Positions 53,468 to 62,318 are shown, counted from the stretch's first letter. The stretch: DNA of 64,000 bases from JACRCG01 sp964524835 (GCA_964524835.1 CAZGEG010000017.1:40633-104632), one strand, 5' to 3'. Translations and numbers: made by a program. The notes: generated by a model not told the origin, from the letters alone.

Positions 53468-54319
53468 TTATGCTGGTTGCCCCGGCAGTCCATCGTCTAT
53501 CGGGACCTTCTTCTTGCCGAATATCAGCGACACCCAGATACTGATTTCGTACATCAGATAGAGCGGTACCATGATGACAAACATGGTTATCAGATCCGCA
53601 TGAAATGCCGATATGATCGAGCTGGCCAGCAGTGCATATTTTCGCTTGGGCGCCAGGAACTGGTAGCTCACGATTCCGAACCGGGTCAGGAGAAGGGTCA
53701 GTACGGGCAGTTCGAAGATCAGGCCGAACATCAGAATCAGCCGCAGACAGAAATTTACGTAGGCGCTGATGTTGAACCAGCTTTGCAGCCCTTCGGCCTC
53801 ATACGACAGGGAGAAGTTGATAATGACCGGCCAGATGATGACCAGGAAAAACATGGCGCCGATACAGAAGGTCACTGTGGCAGCAGTGACAAAAGGGACC
53901 ACCATCCTCCGTTCCCGCCGGGTCAGGCCGGGTGCGATAAACAGCCAAACCTGATAGAATACGATCGGCAGAACAAGGACGAATCCGGCCAGCATCGAAA
54001 TCTTGCACTGGATGAAAAATGGTTCCAGAGGCGCGCTGTAGTTGAGGGTGTGTTTTTTCTGGGGGGCGTTGATCTCCTGTTCAAGCTTGAAATGGGAGTA
54101 CATTGCGGGGGCAAGCTCTTTGACTTTGAGGTAGATATCTTTTTTGATATCAGTCAGATAGGTCTTGCCGGTCAGCGGCTTTTCCACGAATTTGAGAAGG
54201 TCGCCGGAAAAGTTCCACGCCACGCCCATTCCGACCACCACTGCAATAACAATGATGACCAGCCGCTTGCGCAATTCAACCAGATGTTCAATAAAAGGGA
54301 CAACTTTTTCTTCGCTCAT
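53468..54319 (-). CDS. tatC: twin-arginine translocase subunit TatC
   Basis: Exports folded proteins carrying twin-arginine signals. 283 residues with six membrane segments, the N-terminal VPFIEHLVELRKRLV, the conserved FYQVWLFIAPGLTRRERR and the family's APKRKYALLASS. A charged insert of about 50 residues (about 55-105) between the first and second segments makes it longer than the usual 250. No tatA or tatB is adjacent. Confidence 0.95.
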   Translation of the reverse strand: MSEEKVVPFIEHLVELRKRLVIIVIAVVVGMGVAWNFSGDLLKFVEKPLTGKTYLTDIKKDIYLKVKELAPAMYSHFKLEQEINAPQKKHTLNYSAPLEPFFIQCKISMLAGFVLVLPIVFYQVWLFIAPGLTRRERRMVVPFVTAATVTFCIGAMFFLVIIWPVIINFSLSYEAEGLQSWFNISAYVNFCLRLILMFGLIFELPVLTLLLTRFGIVSYQFLAPKRKYALLASSIISAFHADLITMFVIMVPLYLMYEISIWVSLIFGKKKVPIDDGLPGQPA

Positions 54320-54376
54320 GCCTACTTCCTATCACAGCCGCGTACCGGCATGCAACCTGATTTGCCACAAAAAGTT

Positions 54377-56683
54377 TCAGCGCCTTTTCCGGGGTCCCCC
54401 TTTTCCTTTTCCGGGCCTCCCCTCCTTGCCGCCCCTGCCGGTTTGGTCTCGCCCCTCTACCTGCGGTTTCAGTCCGGTCAGGCGTTTGCCCCGCAGCGGG
54501 ATGCGCGGATATTCCTCGGTGCCCCCTTTCCCGGTGTCTGCACGGGGAGGGGATGAGGATGCGGTGTGTGCCGCCAGGACAAACTCGATGCGCCGCGTGG
54601 CCGGGGAAACCGACGCCACCGACACCCTGGCCGCGTCACCGATCCGGAAGACCGTTCCGGTGCGCCGTCCGATCAGGGAGTGCTGCTTTTCGGCATGGGT
54701 GTAAACATCGTCGGTCAGGGTTGAGAGATGCACCAATCCCTCCACGAAAAGCTCTTCAAGCTCCACGAAGAAGCCGAAGCCGGTCACACCGGTGATGTAG
54801 CCGTCGAACTGTTCCCCCACGTGCTGCTGCATGTACTGGAGCTTCTTCATTTCCACCACGTCCCGCTCGGCCTCCATGGCGACCCGCTCGCGTTTGCTGG
54901 TATGTTCGGCGACCTCGCCCAGCCGTTCGGTGGCGATCGCCAGCTGCCGGGAGGCGTGCTTCCCTTCGGTGTTGAGGGCCGCCTTCAATATCCGGTGCAC
55001 CACCAGGTCGGGATAGCGCCTGATGGGGGAGGTGAAGTGGCAGTAGCAGTCCGCTGCCAGTCCGAAGTGCCCGACGTTTTCGGCGGCGTAGCGGGCCTGT
55101 TTCATGCAGCGGAGCAGGGAATAGTTGATCATGCGCTCTTCGGGGCGACCGTCGGCCTGGGCCAGCAGTCGCTGGAGTTCGGACGGCTTGACCTTGTCCT
55201 CGACCAGCTTGAATTCGTAACCGAAGCCGAAGACGAAGTCCTGGAAGGTTTGCAGCTTGGCCGGGTCCGGGTTCTCGTGGACGCGGTAGAGGAACGGGAT
55301 GTCCCGGGCGGTGACGGAATGAGCAACCGCCTCGTTGGCGGCAAGCATGAACTCTTCGATCAGTTGGTGAGCCAGGTTGCGTTCGGCGCGGATGATCCCC
55401 TCGGTCCGTCCGGTCAGGCCGATGATAATTTCCGGTTCAGGGAGGTCAAAGTCGATGCTGCCCCGTTTTTTGCGCATCGCCATCAGGATCAGGGCCAGCT
55501 CCTTCATTTCCAGCAGCATCGGGGAAACCGGCCGGAATTTGTAGGTCAGTTCGCGATCATCATCGACAATGATCTGCTTCACGATCGTATAGGTCAGGCG
55601 GGCCGCACTTTGTATCACACTCGAATAGAAGGACGACTCCAGCATGGTGCCGGCCCGGTCAAAGAGCATCTCGGCCGTCATCGTCAGGCGGTCGACGTGC
55701 GGGTTGAGCGAGCAGATGCCGTTCGAGAGACGCTCCGGCAGCATCGGGATGCAGCGATCCGGGAAGTAGACGGAGGTTCCGCGCAGGTAGGCCTCGCGAT
55801 CCAGCGGGCTGTCCTTTTTTACATAATGCGAAACATCGGCAATCGAGACCCAGAGCCGGAAGTTGTCTCCCTCGCGGCAGAGGGAAACGGCATCGTCAAA
55901 GTCGCGGGCCGTCTCGCCGTCAATGGTTACGGTCGGCATCGAGCGCAGGTCTCTCCGTCCCTGAAGATCAGACTTCGATACGGTTTCTGCAATCCCGTCC
56001 GCTTCGGCCAGCGTGTCGGGGGGAAAGATATGCGGCAGGTCGAAGCGGCGCATGACCGACTGCACCTCCACCTCGGGATCATCAGGCCACCCGAGGACCT
56101 CCACTATCCGCCCCTCGGCGGGACGCCCGCCGGATGGAAATGAAGTCAGTTCCGCCACCACCTGGTGACCGTCCTGTGCCGTTCCGCGACCTTTGGCCGG
56201 AATAGCGACGACGATATTCAGGCGCTGATCCTCGGGGATGACGATCGCGCCGCGCCGGGTCTCCTCGTAGCGGCCGACGATGCGGCTGGTGGCACGCTCC
56301 AGCACCGCCAGTACCCGGCCGTCCAGTTTGTTTCCCCCCATGCGGCTCGGGCTGTAGCTGGCCTCGACCAGGTCACCGTTCATCGCACCTTTCAGGAATT
56401 TCGACGGGATGAAGATGTCCTCACCACCCTCATCGGGGGTCATAAAGCCGTATCCGTCCCGGTGCGTCGAGATTCGGCCGCGGCTTGATTTTATCTTCCC
56501 CGGAAGGGTGTAATTGTTCCCCCTTTGCCGGACAATTTCACCGTCTTCGACCAGATCATCAAGCATATTCTGCAGTTCCAGTTTGACATGGCGACCGCCG
56601 AACTCACGCAGGAGGAGTGCTGAATGGACGGTTCCCTCCTGACTCTTGAAAAACGCCAGTATGTGTTTTTTGGTGAGATTCAT
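54377..56683 (-). CDS. rnr: ribonuclease R
   Basis: A 768-residue 3'-5' exoribonuclease. N-terminal helix-turn-helix and cold-shock domains, a RNB catalytic domain with DGETARDFDDAVSL (metal Asp residues), an S1 domain (QHVGEQFDGYITGVTGFGF), and a lysine/arginine/glycine-rich tail. It degrades structured RNA and helps tmRNA-linked mRNA decay. It is transcribed alone or with tatC after a 57-base gap. Confidence 0.95.
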   Translation of the reverse strand: MNLTKKHILAFFKSQEGTVHSALLLREFGGRHVKLELQNMLDDLVEDGEIVRQRGNNYTLPGKIKSSRGRISTHRDGYGFMTPDEGGEDIFIPSKFLKGAMNGDLVEASYSPSRMGGNKLDGRVLAVLERATSRIVGRYEETRRGAIVIPEDQRLNIVVAIPAKGRGTAQDGHQVVAELTSFPSGGRPAEGRIVEVLGWPDDPEVEVQSVMRRFDLPHIFPPDTLAEADGIAETVSKSDLQGRRDLRSMPTVTIDGETARDFDDAVSLCREGDNFRLWVSIADVSHYVKKDSPLDREAYLRGTSVYFPDRCIPMLPERLSNGICSLNPHVDRLTMTAEMLFDRAGTMLESSFYSSVIQSAARLTYTIVKQIIVDDDRELTYKFRPVSPMLLEMKELALILMAMRKKRGSIDFDLPEPEIIIGLTGRTEGIIRAERNLAHQLIEEFMLAANEAVAHSVTARDIPFLYRVHENPDPAKLQTFQDFVFGFGYEFKLVEDKVKPSELQRLLAQADGRPEERMINYSLLRCMKQARYAAENVGHFGLAADCYCHFTSPIRRYPDLVVHRILKAALNTEGKHASRQLAIATERLGEVAEHTSKRERVAMEAERDVVEMKKLQYMQQHVGEQFDGYITGVTGFGFFVELEELFVEGLVHLSTLTDDVYTHAEKQHSLIGRRTGTVFRIGDAARVSVASVSPATRRIEFVLAAHTASSSPPRADTGKGGTEEYPRIPLRGKRLTGLKPQVEGRDQTGRGGKEGRPGKGKGGPRKRR

Positions 56684-56846
56684 CGGAAGCTCCTAGAAGA
56701 TCTGCTTTGAGTGTATGCACCGGCACAGTGTCAGGTACAACGTAACGCAATGTCAACCCTGTTTATGGTTTAGGGCTTGCCTCTGTTGCACGATCTGCTT
56801 ATTTACGCTATGTTAATATAATAGAATATCCGAAAGGAGCAAATCC

Positions 56847-57365
56847 ATGAAAAAGCATATTTTCGTATTGATTGCCATCGTATCCCTGACGCTGGGCGCA
56901 GACGCCGCCGTAGCGGAACAGAAGCCGGGACATATGGAGGGACATATGGAGGGACACCGGCAGGGAGCAGGATCTGCGGCTGAATCCGTACACGCCGACA
57001 TAAAGGCCCACCAGGCCTGCCCGCACTGCGGCATGGATCGGGAAAAATTTGCCCATTCCCGGATGCTTGTTACCTATACAGACGGCTCGTCTGCCGGTGT
57101 ATGCAGCATCCACTGCGCAGCCACCGAGTTGAAAGCCGGCAAGGGCAAGACGGTCAATGGTGTCGAGGTCGCCGATCTTAACAGTAAAAAACTGGTCAAT
57201 GCCGAGAAGGCGACCTGGGTGATCGGGGGGAGCAGGAAGGGGGTCATGACCCGGACTCCGAAATGGGCTTTTGCAAAAAAGGATGACGCCACGACATTTG
57301 TCGGCAAGAACGGGGGCAGACTGTCGTCCTACAAAGAGGCGCTGGCGCTGGCCGAGAAAGAGTAA
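56847..57365 (+). CDS. NosL-like metal-binding protein 1
   Basis: A 172-residue periplasmic protein with a signal peptide (VLIAIVSLTLGADAAVA), a His/Met-rich stretch GHMEGHMEGHRQG and a NosL-type domain with ACPHCGMDREKF and VCSIHCAATEL, plus CGM-type cysteines. NosL binds copper(I) in the N2O reductase system, so metal binding is likely. AAAGGAGC precedes the ATG. It heads a six-gene operon. A tandem 12-base duplication at 56928-56951 encodes the GHME repeat. Confidence 0.8.
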   Translation: MKKHIFVLIAIVSLTLGADAAVAEQKPGHMEGHMEGHRQGAGSAAESVHADIKAHQACPHCGMDREKFAHSRMLVTYTDGSSAGVCSIHCAATELKAGKGKTVNGVEVADLNSKKLVNAEKATWVIGGSRKGVMTRTPKWAFAKKDDATTFVGKNGGRLSSYKEALALAEKE

Positions 57366-57368
57366 TTT

Positions 57369-57860
57369 ATGAACGGAGTTTTCACGAAATGCATCATCCC
57401 GGCGGTTGTTCTGCTCTGTCTGCTGACGGTGTCTGCTTCGCGTGCCGCTGACAAGAGTACCCTGTCCGTTCCGACCGGGGCCAAGTGTCCGGTCTGCGGG
57501 ATGTTTGTCGCCAAATATCCTGACTGGACCGCGACCGCACGCTTCAGGGACGGTACGACCTCCTATTATGACGGCCCGAAGGATATGTTCAGCCACTATT
57601 TCGATACCGCCCGCTATACCCCCGGAAAACGTCAGGCCGACATCGTTGCGCTCTCAGTTAAGGAGTATTATTCGCTGGCGATGATAGATGCGCGCACCGT
57701 CTTTTTTGTGGCCGGCAGCGACGTCCATGGGCCGATGGGGAGTGAACTGATACCGTTTTTGAATGAGAAAGATGCCCGCTCCTTTAAAACCGACCATAAA
57801 GGGAAGCGGATTCTTCGCTTCAACGAGATTACGCGGCAGATCGTCAAGTCCCTTGACTGA
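57369..57860 (+). CDS. NosL-like protein 2
   Basis: A 163-residue exported protein with a signal peptide (VVLLCLLTVSASRAA), the NosL motif KCPVCGMFVAKYPDW, a YYDGPKDMFSHYFD block and the C-terminal GPMGSELIPFLNEKDA typical of NosL. Two NosL-type genes in a row, only three bases apart, suggest a relay of metal or a paired chaperone. No nosZ, nosD, nosF or nosY is seen. Confidence 0.85.
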   Translation: MNGVFTKCIIPAVVLLCLLTVSASRAADKSTLSVPTGAKCPVCGMFVAKYPDWTATARFRDGTTSYYDGPKDMFSHYFDTARYTPGKRQADIVALSVKEYYSLAMIDARTVFFVAGSDVHGPMGSELIPFLNEKDARSFKTDHKGKRILRFNEITRQIVKSLD

Positions 57861-57899
57861 CCTCCGGACTCCGTTTTACCGTGACCTGAAAAGAGAACC

Positions 57900-58196
57900 A
57901 TGCGCCGATCATTACAATTCCTGCTGTTCACCGCAGCAAGCCTGACCATTTTCATGCTGCTGCCGCTGCATGCCCGCCATGCGCAGCTTCTGTCGGCCGG
58001 CGAACTGGACCCGCATCCGGCGGAGCTGCGGAACCTGCACGTGACGGATCTCTGCCTCACGACGGAGGCCCGCTACACCCGGCACCCGGCCATGGCCGAC
58101 CGCCACGCCCCTTTCCAGGAACATCCCCTGGCGCTGGAACATTTCCCTTCGGGCGCGCTGATTCTGCCGCCCCTACCATCACGTGGTGCACCATGA
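57900..58196 (+). CDS. small exported protein of the NosL operon
   Basis: A 98-residue protein with a hydrophobic N-terminal segment (SLQFLLFTAASLTIFMLLP) and a His- and Pro-rich body. Its stop overlaps the permease start by four bases. I do not recognise it; it may be a membrane-tethered accessory protein. Confidence 0.5.
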   Translation: MRRSLQFLLFTAASLTIFMLLPLHARHAQLLSAGELDPHPAELRNLHVTDLCLTTEARYTRHPAMADRHAPFQEHPLALEHFPSGALILPPLPSRGAP

Positions 58197-59329
58197 AACG
58201 AGCCGTCGAGCGACATCTGAATATCCTTGAATTCACGCTGGCATCGCTGCTGCGCAGGAGGGCCAAGAATCTCTCCCTGCTGGCGATGTATCTGCTGGTG
58301 ATCTTCATGCTGGCATCGCTGGTGTTCTTTGTCACCGCAATGAAGAGGGAGGCGGCGGTCATTCTGAGCGATGCCCCCGATATGGTTGTGCAGCGCCTGG
58401 TGGCGGGGCGACAGGATCTAGTGCCTTCCGGGTACGCCTCCGAAATAGGCCGGATCAGGGGGGTAACCGCGGTGCAGCCGCGATTGTGGGGTTATTATTA
58501 TGATGCGCTGAACGGCGCCAACTATACGATCATGGGGAGTGATGATTCCGCCGCAGAACCGGAGCGTGCTTCCATCGGCTCCGGGGTGGCGAAGGCGCGC
58601 AATCTGGTCGTCGGCGATCTGCTGCCGCTGACGAGCTATGACAAAGCTCCGCTGCTGCTGGAGATCGGCTCGATCTTCCCGAGCGGCTCCGACCTGGTCG
58701 CGGCGGATATGATCGTCGTATCTCCGGTGGACTTCCGCCGGTTGTTCAATTTTCCGAACGGCCAGGCGACCGACCTGGCGGTAACGGTGCGCAACCAGAA
58801 AGAACTGTCGACCGTTGCGGCCAAGATAGCCGAAAAGTTCCCCGATTCCCGGCCGATTCTGAAAAGCGAAATCCAGCGCACCTACCAGTCTATCTTTGAC
58901 TGGCGCGGCGGCATGACGCTGATCCTTCTGGCATCGTCGCTGCTCTCGTTCATCATCTTTGCCTGGGACAAGGCCACCGGTCTTTCTGCCGAGGAGCGGA
59001 AGGAGATCGGCATCCTCAAGTCGATCGGCTGGGAAACGTCCGATGTGCTGCTCCTCAAATTCTGGGAAGGAATCGTGATCTCGCTGACTGCATTTCTGCT
59101 CGGGACCGTGCTGGCCTACGGGCACGTCTTTTTCCTCTCCGCCCCGCTCTTTGCCCAGGCGCTCAAGGGGTGGTCGGTGATCTACCCCCGCTTTCAGCTC
59201 GTGCCGGTTGTCGATGGCTACCAGCTGTCGCTGCTCTTCTTCCTGACGGTGGTGCCGTACACGACCGCGACGGTCATACCCTGCTGGCGGGCGGCCACGA
59301 TCGATCCCGATGCCGCCATGAGGTATTGA
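58193..59329 (+). CDS. FtsX-type ABC transporter permease
   Basis: A 378-residue permease with the MacB/FtsX layout: one N-terminal membrane segment (about 25-47), a periplasmic domain of about 190 residues and three C-terminal segments. The cytoplasmic coupling loop has EERKEIGILKSIGWETSDVL. Such permeases with their ATPase often pull substrates or drive periplasmic machinery instead of importing solutes. Confidence 0.85.
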   Translation: MKRAVERHLNILEFTLASLLRRRAKNLSLLAMYLLVIFMLASLVFFVTAMKREAAVILSDAPDMVVQRLVAGRQDLVPSGYASEIGRIRGVTAVQPRLWGYYYDALNGANYTIMGSDDSAAEPERASIGSGVAKARNLVVGDLLPLTSYDKAPLLLEIGSIFPSGSDLVAADMIVVSPVDFRRLFNFPNGQATDLAVTVRNQKELSTVAAKIAEKFPDSRPILKSEIQRTYQSIFDWRGGMTLILLASSLLSFIIFAWDKATGLSAEERKEIGILKSIGWETSDVLLLKFWEGIVISLTAFLLGTVLAYGHVFFLSAPLFAQALKGWSVIYPRFQLVPVVDGYQLSLLFFLTVVPYTTATVIPCWRAATIDPDAAMRY

Positions 59330-59330
59330 C

Positions 59331-60059
59331 ATGATAGAACTCTCAGGCATCACGAAGAGTTTCAACAGTGGCAAGACTAACCAGTTCACCGCCGTGGACA
59401 ACGTCACTTTGACCGTCAATCCACAGCAGATCACGGTTTTCAAGGGGCCGAGCGGCTCCGGCAAAACGTCGCTCCTGACGATGATCGGCTGCATGGCCCG
59501 CCCCACCTCCGGGCGCATCTTCCTGCGCGGGGTTGCTGCGGCGGTACCGTTCCAGCAGGAGGGGGTGGCTGCGGTTGAGATCACCAGCCTGCCGGAACGT
59601 TTCCTCAACGAGATCCGGCGCTCCACGTTCGGCTTCATCTTTCAGCAGTTCAACCTGGTGAAGGGGATCAGTGTTCTGGAAAACGTCATGCTGCCGGCCT
59701 ATCCGACCGGCGAGGAGCGGGCGGTCTTCCGGGCCAGGGCATTGGCCCTGCTGGAGCAGTTCGGCATCTCCCGCCTTGCCGGCCAGCGGGTAGAGTTGCT
59801 TTCGGGCGGGGAACTGCAGCGGGTCGCCATAGCCCGGGCCCTGATCAACAATCCCGCCATCATCATCGCCGACGAGCCGACGGCGCACCTCGATTCAAAG
59901 CTGTCCCGGGAGTTCATGGAGATTGTCGGCCGATTGAAGGGGGAGGGGAAGAGCGTGCTGATCGCCAGCCACGACCCGATCGTCTTTGATTCGCCGCTGA
60001 TCGATGCGCTGGTCGAAATGCGAGACGGTGCGGTTATCAACAGCAGGAGCTGCCGGTGA
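59331..60059 (+). CDS. ABC transporter ATP-binding protein
   Basis: A 242-residue ATPase of the LolD/MacB group: Walker A GPSGSGKTS, Q-loop FIFQQFNLVKGI, signature LLSGGELQRVAIARAL, Walker B AIIIADEPTA and the H-loop ASHDPIVFDS. A short insert follows Walker A (about residues 70-85). It starts one base after the permease stop and overlaps the next gene by four bases. Confidence 0.93.
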   Translation: MIELSGITKSFNSGKTNQFTAVDNVTLTVNPQQITVFKGPSGSGKTSLLTMIGCMARPTSGRIFLRGVAAAVPFQQEGVAAVEITSLPERFLNEIRRSTFGFIFQQFNLVKGISVLENVMLPAYPTGEERAVFRARALALLEQFGISRLAGQRVELLSGGELQRVAIARALINNPAIIIADEPTAHLDSKLSREFMEIVGRLKGEGKSVLIASHDPIVFDSPLIDALVEMRDGAVINSRSCR

Positions 60060-61051
60060 TCCTGCAGCCCGCCGCTCTCGCGCTGCTGCTGATCGCGCTG
60101 CTGGTCTCCGGCATGGGGCTCTATGCCGGCTATTACGGCATGCGGATTCTCGGCCGCTGGGATCCGGCCTCCGGCAGCGAGGGGCAGTTGGAACTGGAGC
60201 GGAGAACCTACCTGATCTCGACGATCATGAGCTATATCCTCAGCTTCGAGCTCATGTCGCTGTTCCTCTTCATCTACACCGCCGACGATATCCACACGCT
60301 GTTTGCCGGCGCCATGTGCGCGGCCGGAACCCTGGCGGTAAACTCCTTCGGCTACCCCACACTGGTTCTCAAGGCCGTAAATTTCCTGCTGGCGGGGGTC
60401 TGGCTGATCGTCAACCATGCCGACAACCGGGGGTACGACTACCCGCTGATCAAGTTCAAATATGAACTGCTCAATGTCGTCGTGCCGCTGCTGGTGCTGG
60501 AGAGCGTCCTGCTGTTCGCCTATTTTGCCGGGATAAAGCCGGACATCATCACCTCCTGCTGCGGCAGCCTGTTCGGCCATGAGTCAACCAGCTTCAGCGG
60601 TGATCTCGCTTCACTGCCGCACCGGCCGATGCAGATCGCCTTTTTTGCCGGCATGGCGCTCACCCTGGCCAGCGGCCTGTTCTTCTACGTGCGGGGGCGT
60701 GCCGGCTACCTGTTCTCAATTGCCGCAGCCGTCACGTTCCTGGTCGCCATTGCCTCCATACTCTCATTCATCTGCCTCTATTTCTACGAACTCCCCACCC
60801 ACCACTGCCCGTTCTGCCTGCTGCAGAAAGAATATGGTTATGTCGGCTACCTCCTGTACGCCACCCTCTTCAGCGGTGCCGTCGCGGGGGTCGGGGCAGG
60901 CGTACTGATGCCGTTCCGGCAGGTCGGCAGTCTGGCCCGTATCATTCCCGGCATTCAGCACCGCCTCGCCCTCGTTACGCTCCTTAGCTATCTGCTGTTT
61001 ACGCTGATTGTGGTGTGGAAGATGATTTTCTCGGCATTGAAGTTGGGGTAA
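60056..61051 (+). CDS. polytopic membrane protein with CC and HHCPFC motifs
   Basis: A 331-residue protein with eight or nine membrane segments, started by GTG 60056 overlapping the ATPase stop. Two features stand out: adjacent cysteines at 168-169 (ITSCCGSLF) in a loop, and PTHHCPFCLLQKEYGY at 247-262, where CxxC follows two His. The CPFCLLQ loop recalls DsbB/VKOR-type thiol oxidoreductases, but overall similarity is not visible. Its position suggests it works with the NosL proteins and the FtsX/ATPase pair. Confidence 0.65.
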   Translation: MILQPAALALLLIALLVSGMGLYAGYYGMRILGRWDPASGSEGQLELERRTYLISTIMSYILSFELMSLFLFIYTADDIHTLFAGAMCAAGTLAVNSFGYPTLVLKAVNFLLAGVWLIVNHADNRGYDYPLIKFKYELLNVVVPLLVLESVLLFAYFAGIKPDIITSCCGSLFGHESTSFSGDLASLPHRPMQIAFFAGMALTLASGLFFYVRGRAGYLFSIAAAVTFLVAIASILSFICLYFYELPTHHCPFCLLQKEYGYVGYLLYATLFSGAVAGVGAGVLMPFRQVGSLARIIPGIQHRLALVTLLSYLLFTLIVVWKMIFSALKLG

Positions 61052-61179
61052 AGGATTTGCCACACTCTGTGGAATTGAATAAATTGGGAGTGTCACTGGT
61101 TTATTCTACTGCCGGATCATCAGCGCCACCGGGCGATAGGTCTAGTCTTGACCGTCGGTGACGTGTGCAAGGTTGAGTC

Positions 61180-61407
61180 TCAGTTTTGCTTAACCCCCAT
61201 ATACCAGGTTATAGTGGCACTGTCCGTCTGAGCTCCATATTTCGGCTGACGCTGCAATTGCGGCGACTTTTTGCCGGCTGCATCAAAGCCAACCCGAACT
61301 TGGGCATCGCGTTTTTGATTGTGGCCCCGGTTAAATTTCCCCGATGTCGCTCAGCCACAGATCAGGGACGCCAGCAAAAGCAGTGAGATCCCTCTTGTTG
61401 ATGCCAT
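61180..61407 (-). pseudogene. small exported protein gene with an in-frame TGA
   Basis: An ATG at 61407 with AAAGGAG 12 bases upstream begins MASTRGISLLLLASLICG, a signal-peptide-like start. A TGA at codon 19 interrupts it, and the same frame continues for 56 sense codons (with VRVGFDAAGKKSPQLQ, then SATITWYMGVKQN) to a TGA at 61180. The frame after the stop is protein-like. It is probably a nonsense-mutated cassette gene; readthrough or selenocysteine is a less likely alternative. It begins 23 bases past an attC-like site, as cassette genes do. Confidence 0.5.
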
Positions 61408-61430
61408 ATGTTGTTCTGACTCCTTTAGAT

Positions 61431-61503
61431 ACTCAACATGGTGGGGGCGCACCAGCGGCGCGAGGTTTTCCCTCGCCGACTGTGTGCCGCCGCCTGGTTA
61501 TGC
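61431..61503 (-). repeat. attC-like site 1
   Basis: A 73-base imperfect palindrome read on the minus strand. It begins GCATAAC (overlapping the antitoxin stop) and ends GTTGAGT, a perfect GTTRRRY core. The outer arm GGCGGCGGCACAC pairs with GTGCGCCCCCACC with one mismatch, and an inner arm (GCGAGG/CCTCGC) with a short loop differs from the second copy. The conserved-ends, variable-centre form and the placement at a stop codon are typical of integron attC sites. Confidence 0.6.
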
Positions 61504-61779
61504 CAACTCCACTTTGAGGCTTTTACCGAGAGCAAGGGCCGCTCTTTCGAGGGTCTGGAGGGTAACTGAAACATTGGCAGGATCAAGGAGTCTGTCCAAT
61601 GCCGTGCGGCTGGTGTGCATCTTTTCAGCCATGGCGGTTTTTGAAAGGTTCGCTTGTTTCATTTCCTGTTCTATCTGGAATGCAATCACTCTTTTAATTG
61701 CTGCCGCTTCTGCCACAGCGCGCAGACCTTCTTCTTCAAGAAAATCATCGAAGTTTGATCCTAAATGTTCGTTTTTCAT
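61498..61779 (-). CDS. HigA-type XRE antitoxin
   Basis: A 93-residue protein with a Cro/CI helix-turn-helix: KQANLSKTAMAEKMHTSRTA then LDRLLDPANVS, and LERAALALGKSLKVELA. It is the second gene of a HigBA-type locus, as expected when the toxin comes first. Its start overlaps the toxin end by four bases. The toxin is frameshifted, so the antitoxin may act only as a DNA-binding regulator or be a remnant. Confidence 0.8.
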   Translation of the reverse strand: MKNEHLGSNFDDFLEEEGLRAVAEAAAIKRVIAFQIEQEMKQANLSKTAMAEKMHTSRTALDRLLDPANVSVTLQTLERAALALGKSLKVELA

Positions 61780-62131
61780 TTTGTGCCTCTTTTGTAGGTG
61801 CCAAGACGGCTCAATACCGTCTTGAGTTCATTTTGCGGAGTCTTCTGTGATTTCTTTATAAATCCATGCAATAAAATCATGTGCTCGCCGTCAACTGTGA
61901 AGAAAACCCGTGCAATGCTGTCTGCCAATTTCGTTCGAACTTCCCATAAGTCCCTATCGATCTTTTTGATGAGCGGCATTCCCAAAGGCCAGCCAAGCTG
62001 GGCGGTCTTTATATCTTCGCCTATTTGACGCTTGACTCACGATGCAAATCCTTGAGCCATTCCCGTACAGGCTCATTGCCGGCCTCGGAACGATAGAACA
62101 CAACCTTCAAGATAAATTCGATATCAGCCAT
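61776..62131 (-). pseudogene. HigB/Gp49-type toxin, frameshifted
   Basis: From ATG 62131 the frame codes MADIEFILKVVFYRSEAGN then PVREWLKDLHRES and stops at TAG (62023-62021). The continuing toxin sequence (KRQIGEDIKTAQLGWPLGMP, then LIKKIDRDLWEVRTKL to the end at 61776) is in another frame that is shifted by one base near 62030-62045. Together they match the RelE-like Gp49/HigB toxin. The intact piece alone is 69 residues from an internal ATG and lacks the N-terminal third. Confidence 0.75.
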
Positions 62132-62143
62132 TTGAAACCCATT

Positions 62144-62159
62144 GTACCATTAATGGTAC
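62144..62159. promoter_or_regulatory. palindromic operator before the higBA-type locus
   Basis: A perfect 16-base palindrome GTACCATTAATGGTAC lies 12 bases upstream of the toxin ATG on the minus strand. Toxin-antitoxin operators are usually palindromes at this position, so HigA autoregulation is inferred. Confidence 0.6.
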
Positions 62160-62318
62160 GCATGTCAATTTTTGTTTCATTTCGGTTTGTTCGCATAACG
62201 GTAATGAGGGTGACCGGGTTCACCGGTCCTCCCGATTGTTGGCATCGCCTCCTCTGTTCTGAACGTGCTTGTGATAGCTTTTCAAGATATTTAAAAAGGC
62301 TTGAAAAGCTCTGCAAAT

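Noticed and set aside
53477..54556. Plus-strand frame of about 360 codons opposite tatC
   Set aside because: Its composition is Asp/Gln/His-rich and low-complexity, as expected for the complement of a membrane-protein gene.
54728..56143. Long open frame (about 470 codons) antisense to rnr
   Set aside because: It exactly mirrors the ribonuclease R gene in a GC-rich region, has no ribosome site and no recognisable domain. It is an antisense shadow.
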